From Multifurca ochricompacta (taxonomy: Eukaryota; Basidiomycota; Agaricomycetes; Russulales; Russulaceae): a stretch of 62,574 bases of DNA. The number at the start of each line of letters is the position of its first letter. The first letter of the stretch is position 1. Position numbers and translations under genes: made by a program. A model generated the notes under the pieces. That model worked only from the letters and a program-made list of their open reading frames with translations. It did not search any database and was not told the origin of the DNA. Location of the stretch: NCBI GenBank assembly GCA_022496185.1, contig WTXG01000216.1, forward strand, positions 1 through 62,574, in the 5' to 3' direction. Below are positions 8,003 through 18,386 of this stretch, one piece after another.

Positions 8003-9769
8003 ATTGTAAAAGCACTACGACACTGGCGACCATACCTGGCTGGATCCCCACATAAGACCATCATCTATACGGACCACTCCAACCTTCTTTATTGGCAAGA
8101 ACCCCATAAAATCAGCCGATGAGTAGCACGAGAGGTTTTGGAGCTCGAAGAGTACAACTTCACACTCAAACACCTACCTGGGGCTCGTAATGCATGAGCC
8201 GACGCCTTGTCCAGACCAACTGGACGTGATGAAGGAGAGAACAACAATGACAATATCATCGTTTTACCAGAAGATGTCTTTGCGAAGACTGCTGTTGTTA
8301 GCCTCCATGACATGGATTTATGGGCCCAAGTGACACAGAACATGAACCAGGAACTGTGCAAATCCTGGGCAGAGCCGCACAACATAAAAATGAAAAACAG
8401 CCTCTGGTGGAAAGATGGTGATCGATTGGTTGTCACTGGTGGCGACAATGTTAAGAGGGGGGTGATCCATTTTCACCATGACCTTCCCTCTGCAGGACAT
8501 CCAGGGATTGCAAACACCTACACCCTTGCAAAACGAGATTACTGGTGGCCAAACATGAAAAAGGATGTAGAAGCATACATCAAAGGATGTGCGGAATGTC
8601 AGGCAAACAAAGTAAACACTCACCCAAAACCGCCGGCACTTTCACCTATTACACCGATAGCAACAGCTCCCTTCCAGACCATTGCCATGGACTTCATTGT
8701 TAAACTTCCACAGTCACAGGGATACGACTCAATACTCACCATTACGGACCATGACTATTCAAAGGCCGCCCTTTTCATCCCCTGTAATGAGTCAATATCA
8801 GCAGAAGGAGTTGCGAAACTCTACCTAGACCATGTCTATCGACATTATGGACTCCCACAGAAGATCATCTCTGACTGAGACCCATGATTTGCTTCCATGT
8901 TCGCCCAGGCCCTCTGTAAATGTCTTGATATTCAGCAGAACATCTCCACAGCATACCACCCTCAGACGGATGGTCAATCAGAGCATACAAATCAATGGCT
9001 AGAACAATATCTTCGATTTTGGTGTAATGAATGACAGAATGACTGGGCAGAATGGCTGGCGATGGTGGAGTTCGCACATAATAGTTGGCCAAATGGAACA
9101 ACGAAAGCCACCCCTTTCTCCCTTATTATGGGATGGGATCCTCACACCACGTGGACAGATAAACCCACAAATGTACCATCCGTGACACAGCATATCGGCC
9201 AATGGGAAGAGATACAGGAATCGGCCAATAGAAATCTTCAGAAGGCGCAAAGGACCCTGGCCGAGAAGCCTACTAGGTTTACGCCCTACCAGGTCGGAGA
9301 TCAAGTCTGGTTAGAAGGGTGCAATATCCACACATCACACCCAACGGTGAAATTAGCTCCCCAATGACATGGCCCCTTTATGATCAAACAGAAGCTCTCA
9401 GACATCACATATAAACTCACATTACCTGCCACCTGGAAGATACACCCTGTTTTCCATGCCAGTCTTCTAACACCATACAAAGAGACTTCCATCCATGGAC
9501 AGAATTTTCCCAGACCTCCTCCGGACCTGGTTGACGGAGAGCCGGAATGGGAGGTAGAGCATATCGCTGACGTGAAATGGAAGGGGCAAGGATGTAATCG
9601 GAAGCTCCACTATTTGATCAAATGGAAGGGATTCCCTGATGCCGATAACTCATGGGAACCTGCTGCAGACGTCTTTGCACCAACACTCATCGAAGACTTC
9701 TATAGACGCCATCCAGAGGCAGATAAAGAGCAAGAGAAAATACATGTTGTGAAACAGTCCCCTCCCCCA
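8003..9769 (+). pseudogene. Gypsy B pol: end of RNase H, integrase, chromodomain
   Basis: Continues the RT/RNase H reading that stops at 18387 (minus): WDRELLA there, then AIVKALRHWRPYLAG here. Next come the linker (IIVLPEDVFAKTAVVS), the integrase zinc region (DLPSAGHPGIANT, GCAECQANK), and the catalytic core with D in AMDFIVKLPQ, D in ISD before a stop, and E in PQTDGQSEHTNQ. GPY/F-type segment (HGPFMIKQKLSDITYKL) and chromodomain (KLHYLIKWKGFPDADNSWEP) follow. TGA stops at 8119, 8195-8197, 8876-8878, about 9028 and 9365 replace arginine CGA codons of relatives. The chromodomain frame continues without a stop into ORF3. Confidence 0.9.
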
Positions 9770-10980
9770 CAACTGACCAGCATAACACCTATGTTGCCAT
9801 CCCATGTCCACATCTCTGCCGCCATCAATGCGTTTCCCCTATCTACTCCTGTGCATCCTCCTTCTCGTCCACTTTCTCCTATTGACTACGATGCAACCAC
9901 CCAAGTGGCCCAAGGGGACAGAATCATTGACATTGATGAAGATTTTAATCTGCCTGAACACCCCCATCCCAATGACTTGATCGATGTGGACTTTGGTGAT
10001 GAGTCCCCAGAGTTCCCATTCTTCCTGAATGATCCCAGCTCAAAGTTCTACTTCCCGCTCATGATCCCATCGTCCAAGAATGACAGCACTACAGAGGTAG
10101 CCAAGTATATCTACTATACTAATGAAGGTATGGACGTAGCTGGCTGTTTGGAAAAAGGAGGACCAGTCTATGGGGCCCCAGTATACCTAGAGGAGAAAAA
10201 CGTCGACCGACTTCACTACGTTCTGGGGCCGAAACATCTACAGCACCTTTCAGCCCACGACCCGCGCGCCTTCGCCATTAATGAGGTGCTCCGAGACCTA
10301 CGAATGCCACAACTGACTGCCAAGATCACGTGGTTGCAAAAGTTCCAGGCACTCAGAGACAACTTGGAGATGCAGCGTCATGACTATGAGCAACAAATGG
10401 TAAAGATCAACCGAGGGGTCTTTGATATAGAGCATCACCTGGCAAGCATCAGGACGAGGTTGGAACAAGGAGAGGCATACCAAATCATTTCTGAACAGTA
10501 CGCCGATATTTTTGCACAACCACTCCCTCATCGCCGCCTCGACCTTGCGCCCTGACTCAACCCCCATTGCTTTGAAATGCCATGTCTCCACGAAAGTCCC
10601 AATGGCAAGCTTTGCTGGCGTTGCAGCAGCAAGTACCACCTCAGCTGGTGCTGCCCTACAGCCAAGAAACGATGTCGACATTGCCAGAGTACCTCACATT
10701 GGAGTCGCCAATGTTTATTCCAACGACTTACGCAGGCCCCCACTGTCCAGAACCCCTCAGGATGGTGTGGCAAATGTCTCTCCCACAACGCTGGTCACCA
10801 AGAAATCGACTGCCATGTTTATGATGGCTGCTTTCGCTGTGGGAGACGAGGGCCCTACAGTTTTCTATGAACACACGTTTGCCCCACTGACGAGGAAAAG
10901 GAGAACTACAATGCTGACCATTATGCCATAGCCAATGACTACCTCTCCCTGGTCCAGGATGACGATGGTATGCCAATCTA
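9770..10980 (+). pseudogene. Gypsy B ORF3-type C-terminal extension with zinc knuckles
   Basis: Same frame as the chromodomain from 9380. It has a Pro/Ser-rich stretch, an acidic segment (LIDVDFGDESPEFPFFLND), a conserved block (AKYIYYTNEGMDVAGCLEKG, GPVYGAPVYLEEK), a helical region, and after one stop (10553-10555) four zinc-knuckle-like motifs: CWRCSSKYHLSWCC, CRHCQSTSHWSRQC, CGKCLSHNAGHQEIDC and CFRCGRRGPYSF. It ends DDDGMPI with TAG at 10978-10980, just before a purine tract and the LTR. It is clearly homologous to the separate ORF3 of element C, though diverged in sequence. Function unknown; nucleic-acid binding is inferred from the knuckles. Confidence 0.8.
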
Positions 10981-11012
10981 GCTGGCTCTGCTAGGACTTA
11001 GAGAGGGGGTAA

Positions 11013-11225
11013 TGTTACAAACCCCGTTCTCTGTCTTGTTTCCCTTTTCCTTTCATGTGACATGCTGTTTGGCCCCACTTGTCCTTTGTTGACTGTGTTA
11101 CGACTTCCTTTGTACATATTTGTTCCTTATCTTTGACTTGGGCTGTGCTTATCTCTGACTCATACCTTACATCAGAATGCTTATGTATTTTCCCACCAGA
11201 ATCGTGACTATACCAGATTCATCTA
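11013..11225 (+). repeat. 3' LTR of Gypsy B, proximal part (inverted segment)
   Basis: Begins TGTTACAAACCCCGTTC directly after the polypurine tract GAGAGGGGGTAA. It ends at the TA where palindromic Tc1-like copy 2 begins. Its sequence is the reverse complement of the B LTR end at 26540-26752. The missing distal part is at 4040-4421. Confidence 0.95.
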
Positions 11226-12835
11226 CAGTAGCCCACAAAACCGTTCCAATGTTTGGCCATCCTGGAGAGATTGACCTACCGCACAATGAGAATAATTTCC
11301 AAAATTAGTAGAAATTAGTAGATGATAGTGTAGCATCTAAGCTTCAATTAGAGCCTATAATAATGTCAATTGAGTCAGTGGTTCATGATATATAAAATGT
11401 TTTGTGAGGCATTATCATTGGAACAGTTTTGTGGCCAACATGTGAGATGACAAAACTGGTATCTGGTGGTCATGGGAATGCATTGACAGTCATGTGACAA
11501 TGTTTAATAAGTTGAACACACACCAAATAATCATCAACAACACTTGCTTCTTACCATGCATGCCCTCTCTGCTGCCAAAAGGACTCACATTGTCTCCCTC
11601 CTCACTTCAGGCAAATCTGCCCATAAAGTGTCAACTATGACTGGCCATGGCACTATTATCATCTCAAGATGGGTCATAAATACTGCCCTTACCATCCCAA
11701 GTCAAATGGAGGGAGACCAAGGAAGCTGACAGAGAGAAATGCTCAGCATGCTGTTTGCCTTATCTCCTCTGGCAGGGCAGACACAGATGTGGAAGTGACT
11801 AGAGCACTTCAGAAGTTGTTAATGGGTTCCTCTATCAACATACAATGCCCATCCATCCTCCCATCAAAATTTCAAGCCATACCTGGCCCCTCCCATATCA
11901 TACACCCCCATTCCATCATAAGTGCAATAGGCCACAAAACCAATCCAATGACATTGCTACACAAAACATTTTATATATCATGAACCACTGACTCAATTGA
12001 CATCAGTATAGGCTCTAAGTGACACTTAGATGATACAATATCATATACCAATTTCTACTAATTTTGGAAATTATTCCTATGGTGTGGTTGGTCAATCTCT
12101 TCAGGATGGTTAAACATTGGAATGGTTTTGTGGGTTACTGTATGATGGAATGGGGGTGTATGATATGGGAGGGGCCAGGTATGGCTTGAAATTTTGATGG
12201 GAGGATGGATGGGCATTGTATGTTGATAGAGGAACCCATTAACAACTTCTGAAGTGCTCTAGTCACTTCCACATCTGTGTCTGCCCTGCCAGAGGAGATA
12301 AGGCAAACAGCATGCTGAGCATTTCTCTCTGTCAGCTTCCTTGGTCTCCCTCCATTTGACTTGGGATGGTAAGGGCAGTATTTATGACCCATCTTGAGAT
12401 GATAATAGTGCCATGGCCAGTCATAGTTGACACTTTATGGGCAGATTTGCCTGAAGTGAGGAGGGAGACAATGTGAGTCCTTTTGGCAGCAGAGAGGGCA
12501 TGCATGGTAAGAAGCAAGTGTTGTTGATGATTATTTGGTGTGTGTTCAACTTATTAAACATTGTCACATGACTGTCAATGCATTCCCATGACCACCAGAT
12601 ACCAGTTTTGTCATCTCACATGTTGGCCACAAAACTGTTCCAATGATAATGCCTCACAAAACATTTTATATATCATGAACCACTGACTCAATTGACATTA
12701 TTATAGGCTCTAATTGAAGCTTAGATGCTACACTATCATCTACTAATTTCTACTAATTTTGGAAATTATTCTCATTGTGCGGTAGGTCAATCTCTCCAGG
12801 ATGGCCAAACATTGGAACGGTTTTGTGGGCTACTG
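11226..12835. mobile_element. Palindromic Tc1-like element, copy 2 (1,610 bp)
   Basis: Same arms and length as copy 1, flanked by TA (11224-11225, 12836-12837). The inner 220-bp MITE (11921-12140) is in the opposite orientation relative to copy 1, so copy 2 as a whole is the reverse complement of copy 1. After undoing the inversion this copy lies in C gag, where the reading ...VAEA-T-TTLVPATNN crosses a single TA. The transposase fragments in each arm lack a DDE domain. Confidence 0.93.
11921..12140. mobile_element. 220-bp MITE at the palindrome centre (copy 2)
   Basis: Reverse complement of the MITE at 5117-5336, with TA on both sides (11919-11920, 12141-12142). It is the only asymmetric part of the 1,610-bp element, so its orientation shows that the two copies are in inverted relation. 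Confidence 0.88.
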
Positions 12836-12837
12836 TA

Positions 12838-12992
12838 CTACCACCCTGGTCCCTGCTACCAATAACCCGCCCACTGTCGACAAACGCACCAAAGAGGAAA
12901 AGGCCCATGACATATGGGCAAATATGATGAAAGAAAGCGAAGAAGTGCGGGCTATTCTAGTAGAGAAGGCGTTTGCCAAAAAGGATTTTTGA
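12838..12992 (+). pseudogene. Gypsy C gag, C-terminal end
   Basis: Reads TTLVPATNNPPTVDKRTKEE and on to VEKAFAKKDF, then TGA at 12990-12992. It is the tail downstream of the zinc knuckle, separated from the rest of gag (6034-7388, minus) by the palindromic element and the inversion. It overlaps the pol frame, which is -1 relative to it. Confidence 0.9.
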
Positions 12993-14965
12993 CTGGCTCG
13001 ACCCCATCGGCCTGGGCAAGAGCATTACATGTAACTTCTGTGTACACTAGTCGATTCAAATTGTTGAAAATACCAGTACATTTCGAAACTACACAGAAGA
13101 CGGCCGACCGAGACATCCTGGTGGACTCTGGAGCCACTGATAACTTCATCAGCCAGCGACTTGTAAAAGTCCTGGGATTAGGAACACTTCTGCTCCCTCA
13201 AGAAAAAAACATCTGGAACATAGATGGGACAGCCAACAAAGCTGGAAGAATCACACACTACACTGACCTAAATATACAAGTCGGAGAAGACACGAAGACG
13301 ATTCGTTTCCTCGTCACCGATCTTGGTGCCGAAGATCTTATCCTGGGTTACCCCTGGCTTGCGGCCTTTGAGCTGAAGATAAACTGGACGGATGCAACCA
13401 TGAGCAAAGAATTCTACCCTGTCATCGTCACATCCCTAGGGTATGACTATGCTGTACGACATCCCGCCATCCGAGCCATTGTTATGGGAGAACGAGCTAC
13501 ATGGGATGACCTAGAGCCTAGTGATCAAGTATACTGCTATACGACAAAGGCTTCTGAGTTGGCACAAAAAGCAATGGAAGGGCAGGAGGCCAAAACCTTT
13601 GAAAATACCGTCCCCAAAGAGTACCAACGTCACTATAAGGTATTCTCTGAAGAGGAATCTCAACGATTCCCACCTTCACGACCCTGGGACCACGCCATCG
13701 ACTTCATGCCAGATACCCCTCCTGCTATCGACTGTAAAATTTATCCTCTGTCACAAAAAGAACAGGAGGCGTTGACCGCCTTTTTGGAAGAACATCTTGC
13801 TAAAGGTTACATCCGCCCGTCAAAATCACCCTATGCGTCACCCTTCTTCTTCATCAAAAAGAAGGACGGCAAATTACGCCCAGTACAGGATTACCGGAGA
13901 ATCAATGCTTACACGATCCGAAATACCTATCCTCTTCCACTCATACCAGAACTTATCGATACAATGAGAAGCAAGGCGTTGTTCTCTAAAATGGACATCC
14001 GTTGGGGTTACAATAACATACGCATTCGTGAGGGGGATCAGGAGAAAGCCGCGTTCAAGACTAATCAAGGGCTTTTTGAACCTAACGTCATGTTTTTTGG
14101 GTTGACCAACTCGCCGGCAACATTCCAAGCGATGATGAACCACATATTCCGAGAGCTCATACTAACCGGAGAAGTGGTTGTCTATATGGATGATATCTTA
14201 GTTGCGACTAAAGACAATCTCTCTCACCATCGAGCCCGCATCCATCAGGTCTTGGATATCTTACACGACCATGACCTCTACTTGAAACCGGCAAAATGCT
14301 CCTTTGAACAGAAAAGCGTCGAGTACCTAGGAGTTATACTCGAGGGAGGGTGCGTACGCATGGACCCAGTTAAAGTACAGGGAATTAGGGAATGGCTGAC
14401 ACCCACGAGCATCAAAGATGTCAGATCCTTTATTGGATTCTGTAACTTCTATCGGCGCTTTGTCAAAGGATTCTCGGGAATCGCTCGCCCACTGAACGAC
14501 CTTCTAAAAAAGGATACGCCGTGGCATTGGGATGCACCCCAGCAGGAAGCGTTTGAACAAATTAAAGGCATCGTAGGAACAGAACCGGTACTCATCCAAC
14601 CAGATCTAAACCAACCCTTCGAACTGGAAGTAGACGCTTCCCACTTTGCAAACGGAGCCGTACTGTATCAACGTGATGACGCACAAATTCTACACCCAGT
14701 GGCATATTACTCAGAGACCTTCTCTCCCGCTGAACGGAATTACGACATTTGGGATAGAGAGTTACTTGCCATTGTCAAAGCCCTACGTCACTGGCGACCC
14801 TATCTGGCTGGCGCCTCTCACAAAACTGTTATCCATACGGACCATTCCAACCTTCTATATTGGAAAGAACCTCACAAAATCAGTCGACGAGTAGCACGAG
14901 AAGTTCTAGAGCTCGAAGAATATAACTTCACCTTGAAACACATTGCGGGAAGCCGTAATGCATGA
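12914..14965 (+). CDS. Gypsy C pol: protease, reverse transcriptase, RNase H
   Basis: One open frame of 683 codons; the part before about 12990 is the overlap with gag. The aspartic protease has VDSGATDNFISQ (catalytic D near residue 71) and the C-terminal LILGYPWLAAFE. RT has [29 protein letters not shown] and the catalytic [11 protein letters not shown] (YMDD starting at residue 424). RNase H has FELEVDASHFANG, NYDIWDRELLAIVKALRHW and HTDHSNLLYW, so its acidic residues are present. It ends at TGA 14963-14965 in NA-stop-ADALS, where element M keeps CGA. The stop is therefore a CpG-to-TpG mutation that separates integrase from RT. This is the best preserved pol in the window. Confidence 0.93.
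   Translation: MGKYDERKRRSAGYSSREGVCQKGFLTGSTPSAWARALHVTSVYTSRFKLLKIPVHFETTQKTADRDILVDSGATDNFISQRLVKVLGLGTLLLPQEKNIWNIDGTANKAGRITHYTDLNIQVGEDTKTIRFLVTDLGAEDLILGYPWLAAFELKINWTDATMSKEFYPVIVTSLGYDYAVRHPAIRAIVMGERATWDDLEPSDQVYCYTTKASELAQKAMEGQEAKTFENTVPKEYQRHYKVFSEEESQRFPPSRPWDHAIDFMPDTPPAIDCKIYPLSQKEQEALTAFLEEHLAKGYIRPSKSPYASPFFFIKKKDGKLRPVQDYRRINAYTIRNTYPLPLIPELIDTMRSKALFSKMDIRWGYNNIRIREGDQEKAAFKTNQGLFEPNVMFFGLTNSPATFQAMMNHIFRELILTGEVVVYMDDILVATKDNLSHHRARIHQVLDILHDHDLYLKPAKCSFEQKSVEYLGVILEGGCVRMDPVKVQGIREWLTPTSIKDVRSFIGFCNFYRRFVKGFSGIARPLNDLLKKDTPWHWDAPQQEAFEQIKGIVGTEPVLIQPDLNQPFELEVDASHFANGAVLYQRDDAQILHPVAYYSETFSPAERNYDIWDRELLAIVKALRHWRPYLAGASHKTVIHTDHSNLLYWKEPHKISRRVAREVLELEEYNFTLKHIAGSRNA
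12983..12989 (+). promoter_or_regulatory. Candidate -1 ribosomal frameshift site, gag/pol of Gypsy C
   Basis: The heptamer G GAT TTT, read in gag codons, is followed at once by the gag stop TGA. Slipping back one base enters the pol frame, which is open across the site. The heptamer differs only in its last base from G GAU UUA, used at the MMTV pro-pol junction. It is kept at the same place in A (27429-27435), G (36864-36870), K (46644-46650), B (20174-20168, minus) and M (53092-53086, minus). Confidence 0.65.
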
Positions 14966-16494
14966 GCAGATGCATTGTCACGCAGACCAGATATGCACAC
15001 GGGAGAGGACAACAACAATAACATCGTAGTCCTCCCAGAAGAAGTGTTCGCACGAACTGCGATAGTTAGCCTCCATGATATGGATCTATGGGCACAGGTC
15101 TCACAGAACATGAACCAAGAACTTTGCCGATCATGGGCCAATGCACATAACCTAAAAGAAATTAACGGCCTATGGTGGAAAGACGGAGATTGACTCGTTG
15201 TCACCGGTGGCGACAACATTAAGAGGGGGGTGATCCATTTTCACCACGACCTTCCCTCTGCTGGCCACCCCGGCATCGCCAATACCTACACCCTCACTAA
15301 ACGAGATTATTGGTGGCCCAACATGAAACAAGACGTCGAAGACTATGTGAAAGGATGCGCTGCATGTCAGGCAAACAAGGTCAACACCCACCCAAAAGTC
15401 CCACCAATATACCCCATCACACCCACCGCATCGACCCCATTCCAGACCATCGCTATGGATTTTATAGTCAAACTCCCTGAGTCACAAGGGTTCGACTCTA
15501 TCCTTACGATCACCGATCATGACTGTTCGAAGGCAGCCCTTTTCATACCATGCAAGGAAACTATCACAGCCGAAGGAGTGGCAAAACTATACCTTGATCA
15601 TGTTTACCGCCACTACGGACTCCCCAGAAGGTCATCTCCGATCGAGATACTCGGTTTACATCGACATTCGCACGAGCCCTGTGCAAGACATTGAATATCA
15701 CACAAAATATATCCACAGCATACCACCCACAGACTGACGGACAGTCGGAACGAACCAATCAGTGGTTAGAACAGTATCTGCGGTTCTGGTGTAATAGACG
15801 ACAAGATGATTGGGCCCAATGGCTCTCCACAACGGAGTTCGCCCACAACTCCTGGCCCAATGGGACGACAAAGACTACTCCATTCTCCCTTATCATGGGC
15901 TGGACCCCACGAACCACATGGGTAGATAAGCCCACTAATGTGCCATCCGTAACCCAACGTATCGACCAATGGAAGGAACTACGACAATCGGCCAATGAGA
16001 ATCTACTGAAGGCACAAGAACTCCTATCGGCACTGCCTCACAAATTCACACCTTATCAAGCCAATGATTGGGTCTGGCTTGAAGGGAAGAACATTCACAC
16101 GTCACATCCCTCTGCTAAACTAGCGCCCCGACGTCACGGACCTTTCCAAATCAGGAGGAAACTGTCGGACGTTTCATATGAACTTAAACTCCCTGAGAAA
16201 TGGAAGATCCACCCGGTCTTCCATGCACGGCTATTGACTCCGTACAAGGAAACTTCCATGCATGGTGGAAACTTCCCAAGACCACCACCTGACCTTGTTG
16301 ACGGAGAAGCGGAGTGGGAAGTGGATCGCATACTGGACTCATCCCGAAGAGGCCGAGGGCGCAAGTTACATTACTTGGTCAAGTGGAAAGGGTTCCCAGA
16401 CTCTGACAGTTCGTGGGAGCCTGCCGGGAATATCTTCGCCCCGGCCCTTATCACGGAGTTCCATTTACGACATCCCCAAGCGCCCAGAACATAG
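14966..16494 (+). pseudogene. Gypsy C integrase with chromodomain
   Basis: Continues pol in frame after the 14963-14965 stop. Linker, then zinc-binding region (HHDLPSAGHPGIANTYT, GCAACQANK) and catalytic core (AMDFIVKLPESQG, SDRDTRF, HPQTDGQSERTNQ). A GPY/F segment ([19 protein letters not shown]) follows, and a C-terminal chromodomain ([32 protein letters not shown]) that in chromoviruses directs insertion into heterochromatin. Defects: TGA at 15192-15194 (CGA in relatives) and a one-base deletion near 15630 (CCCAGAAGG for CCCAGAAAGG), after which the frame resumes at 15691. Stop TAG at 16492-16494. Confidence 0.92.
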
Positions 16495-16574
16495 TTAAAA
16501 GAGTCGATTCTTCGCCTTAGACGGACCCCCCCAGAACCACACTTTACTAGCAACGTTCTATTACCCACTCAAAC

Positions 16575-17768
16575 ATGTCCTCTTCCTTCATCGCTGCCTC
16601 CGCTGCCATTGACGCCTTCGCCGCCACTACTGTGGTTGTGGAAGCTTTCCCGTCCGCTCACCCCTCCACTCGTCCCTCCTCCCCTATCGACTATGAAGCC
16701 GCAGCAGAACGAGTTAAAAACCAGTCACCAAACCCCAACGACGACTTTGACCACTCTGAAGAACCACACCCGAATGACCTCGTCGGCATGGAGCAGGATG
16801 ACGACATTCCCGAATTCCCCTTCTTCACCAATAATCCGAACTCTTCTATGTACTTCCCACTTGAGATCACAATGGCTGATGGAACAAAAGAGATAGCTAA
16901 GTACATCTTTTACACCAATGGAGGGATGGACGTCGCAGGCTGTATGAAGAAAGACGGACCCGTTTACGGGGCCCCCGTCTATTTGGAGGAGCGGTACACT
17001 GGGCGTCTCCACCACACGATGAGTGACGAACAGCTGGGACATCTCGCGGCTGACGACCCCCGAGCATTTGCGATTGACGAGGTGATGAACGATATGCGCC
17101 TTCCGTGTCTCAAGGCTGAAGTAATGAGACTGTGGAAGACCCTTGCACTGCGCACGACGTTGAACACCCAGTACAAGGAATACGCGAAACAAATGATGAG
17201 GCTCACAAGAGGGATGTTCCAAGTGGAACAAGAGTTAACGGAGATCCGGAAAAGATTAGAGAAGGGGGATGCATACCAAACCATCGCAGAAAGGTACGCA
17301 GATACTTATGCGCGGCCCCTCCCACCACGATCACTGGGAGCTGCACCACAACTGCTGCCGAACCGGTTTGAGATGCCGCGAATGCACGAAAACCCCCGAG
17401 GCGAGACATGCTGGCGATGTGACAGCAAATATCACATCAGCTGGAACTGCCCCCTTAATCGCAAATGGTGTCGTCACTGCCGCAGCAACCTACACTGGAG
17501 CCGGTTCTGCATCTTCCACCGTATGGGGGTTGCTCCGACGATTGTCAACCCTTCGGGGTGGTGTGGTAAATGCCTACGCCACAATGCAGGCCATCGCGAA
17601 CTAGACTGCCCAGTCTACGACATGTGCCCCCAGTGTGGACGACGTGGCCCATATGGCTTCCTACGCACACATCAATGCGCGGCTGACGAGATGTATACCA
17701 TGGAGGATCGAAACTTAGCAGACGATTATGTGGACCTGGTGCAGGATGATGATGGTGTGCGTTTCTAG
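16575..17768 (+). CDS. Gypsy C ORF3: intact 397-aa zinc-knuckle protein of unknown function
   Basis: Intact ORF between the integrase stop and the 3' LTR, in a different frame from pol. Layout: Ala/Ser/Pro-rich N-terminus (1-45); acidic stretch; conserved block (DVAGCMKKDGPVYGAPVYLE, about 118-140); Leu/Arg-rich helical, probably coiled-coil region (about 180-238). Four Cys/His motifs follow: CWRCDSKYHISWNC (279-292), CRHCRSNLHWSRFC (299-312), CGKCLRHNAGHRELDC (330-345) and CPQCGRRGPYGF with a following THQC (351-368). The tail is acidic (LVQDDDG). The first two fit C-x2-C-x4-H-x4-C. Homologues lie at the same place in A, B and M. This is where some Gypsy elements carry env-like or antisense genes, but no signal peptide or membrane span is visible. 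A second nucleocapsid-like role is only an inference. Confidence 0.85.
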   Translation: MSSSFIAASAAIDAFAATTVVVEAFPSAHPSTRPSSPIDYEAAAERVKNQSPNPNDDFDHSEEPHPNDLVGMEQDDDIPEFPFFTNNPNSSMYFPLEITMADGTKEIAKYIFYTNGGMDVAGCMKKDGPVYGAPVYLEERYTGRLHHTMSDEQLGHLAADDPRAFAIDEVMNDMRLPCLKAEVMRLWKTLALRTTLNTQYKEYAKQMMRLTRGMFQVEQELTEIRKRLEKGDAYQTIAERYADTYARPLPPRSLGAAPQLLPNRFEMPRMHENPRGETCWRCDSKYHISWNCPLNRKWCRHCRSNLHWSRFCIFHRMGVAPTIVNPSGWCGKCLRHNAGHRELDCPVYDMCPQCGRRGPYGFLRTHQCAADEMYTMEDRNLADDYVDLVQDDDGVRF

Positions 17769-17799
17769 CTGGGTCAGCTCGAACCAGAAAGGAGGGTGA

Positions 17800-18386
17800 T
17801 GTTACGACCAGGACCAAGTCCTCCACTTTTCTTTACCATCCCCAACACGGACCCTTCCCTTCCGCCCACCCTTCACTTCCTAATCACGTCCCCATCCTGG
17901 GACCCCTCACGTGCACTACTTCCTTCCCCGTGACCGTCATTTGTACATATTGACGTGCTGTTTATACTTGCTTATGCTTTCCTTTATCTCTTATCTCCTT
18001 ATCTCTAAGACCGGACACTTACTTAATTCCCTATCAGAAGCTCGGCTCTACACCCTCCGCTTTCGTATATTTGGGCCCACATGACTCCGATATCTTATCA
18101 TTAGACGCTCATTCGATTACGTATATAAGTCCGCTGTAACTACACTGTAGACTTCAGACTCGACTTATTGAATACATCGGTGCTTGTCTTCTGGACTCTC
18201 CCTTGGACGCTTTGACTCGACCCTCTCAGTACTTCTGGTACTTTCCGCTCAACATCGTCTTAGAGAACAGCCTCTTTGACTTTGACCTCTCATACACTAC
18301 TCAAAGGGGCCTTATTGGTCTCTTACCTGATCGCGAACGAACGCTGTCACACAAGTTGTGTGGAACGTCCCGCACCGGACGTAACA
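17800..18386 (+). repeat. 3' LTR of Gypsy C
   Basis: 587 bp, TGTTACGACC to GGACGTAACA, preceded by polypurine tract AGAAAGGAGGGTGA. TATATAAG lies at 18122-18129 and the self-primer stretch AGACTCGACTT at 18156-18166. It is followed by TSD AGCCA (18387-18391), after which element B pol resumes on the minus strand. Confidence 0.96.

Noticed and set aside
10512..10931. 139-codon frame at the end of element B
   Set aside because: It is out of frame with the zinc-knuckle reading (10577-10870), which is the conserved one.
16575..17768. ORF3 as an env-like gene
   Set aside because: No signal peptide, no transmembrane helix and no glycosylation-rich ectodomain; Cys residues are arranged as zinc knuckles.
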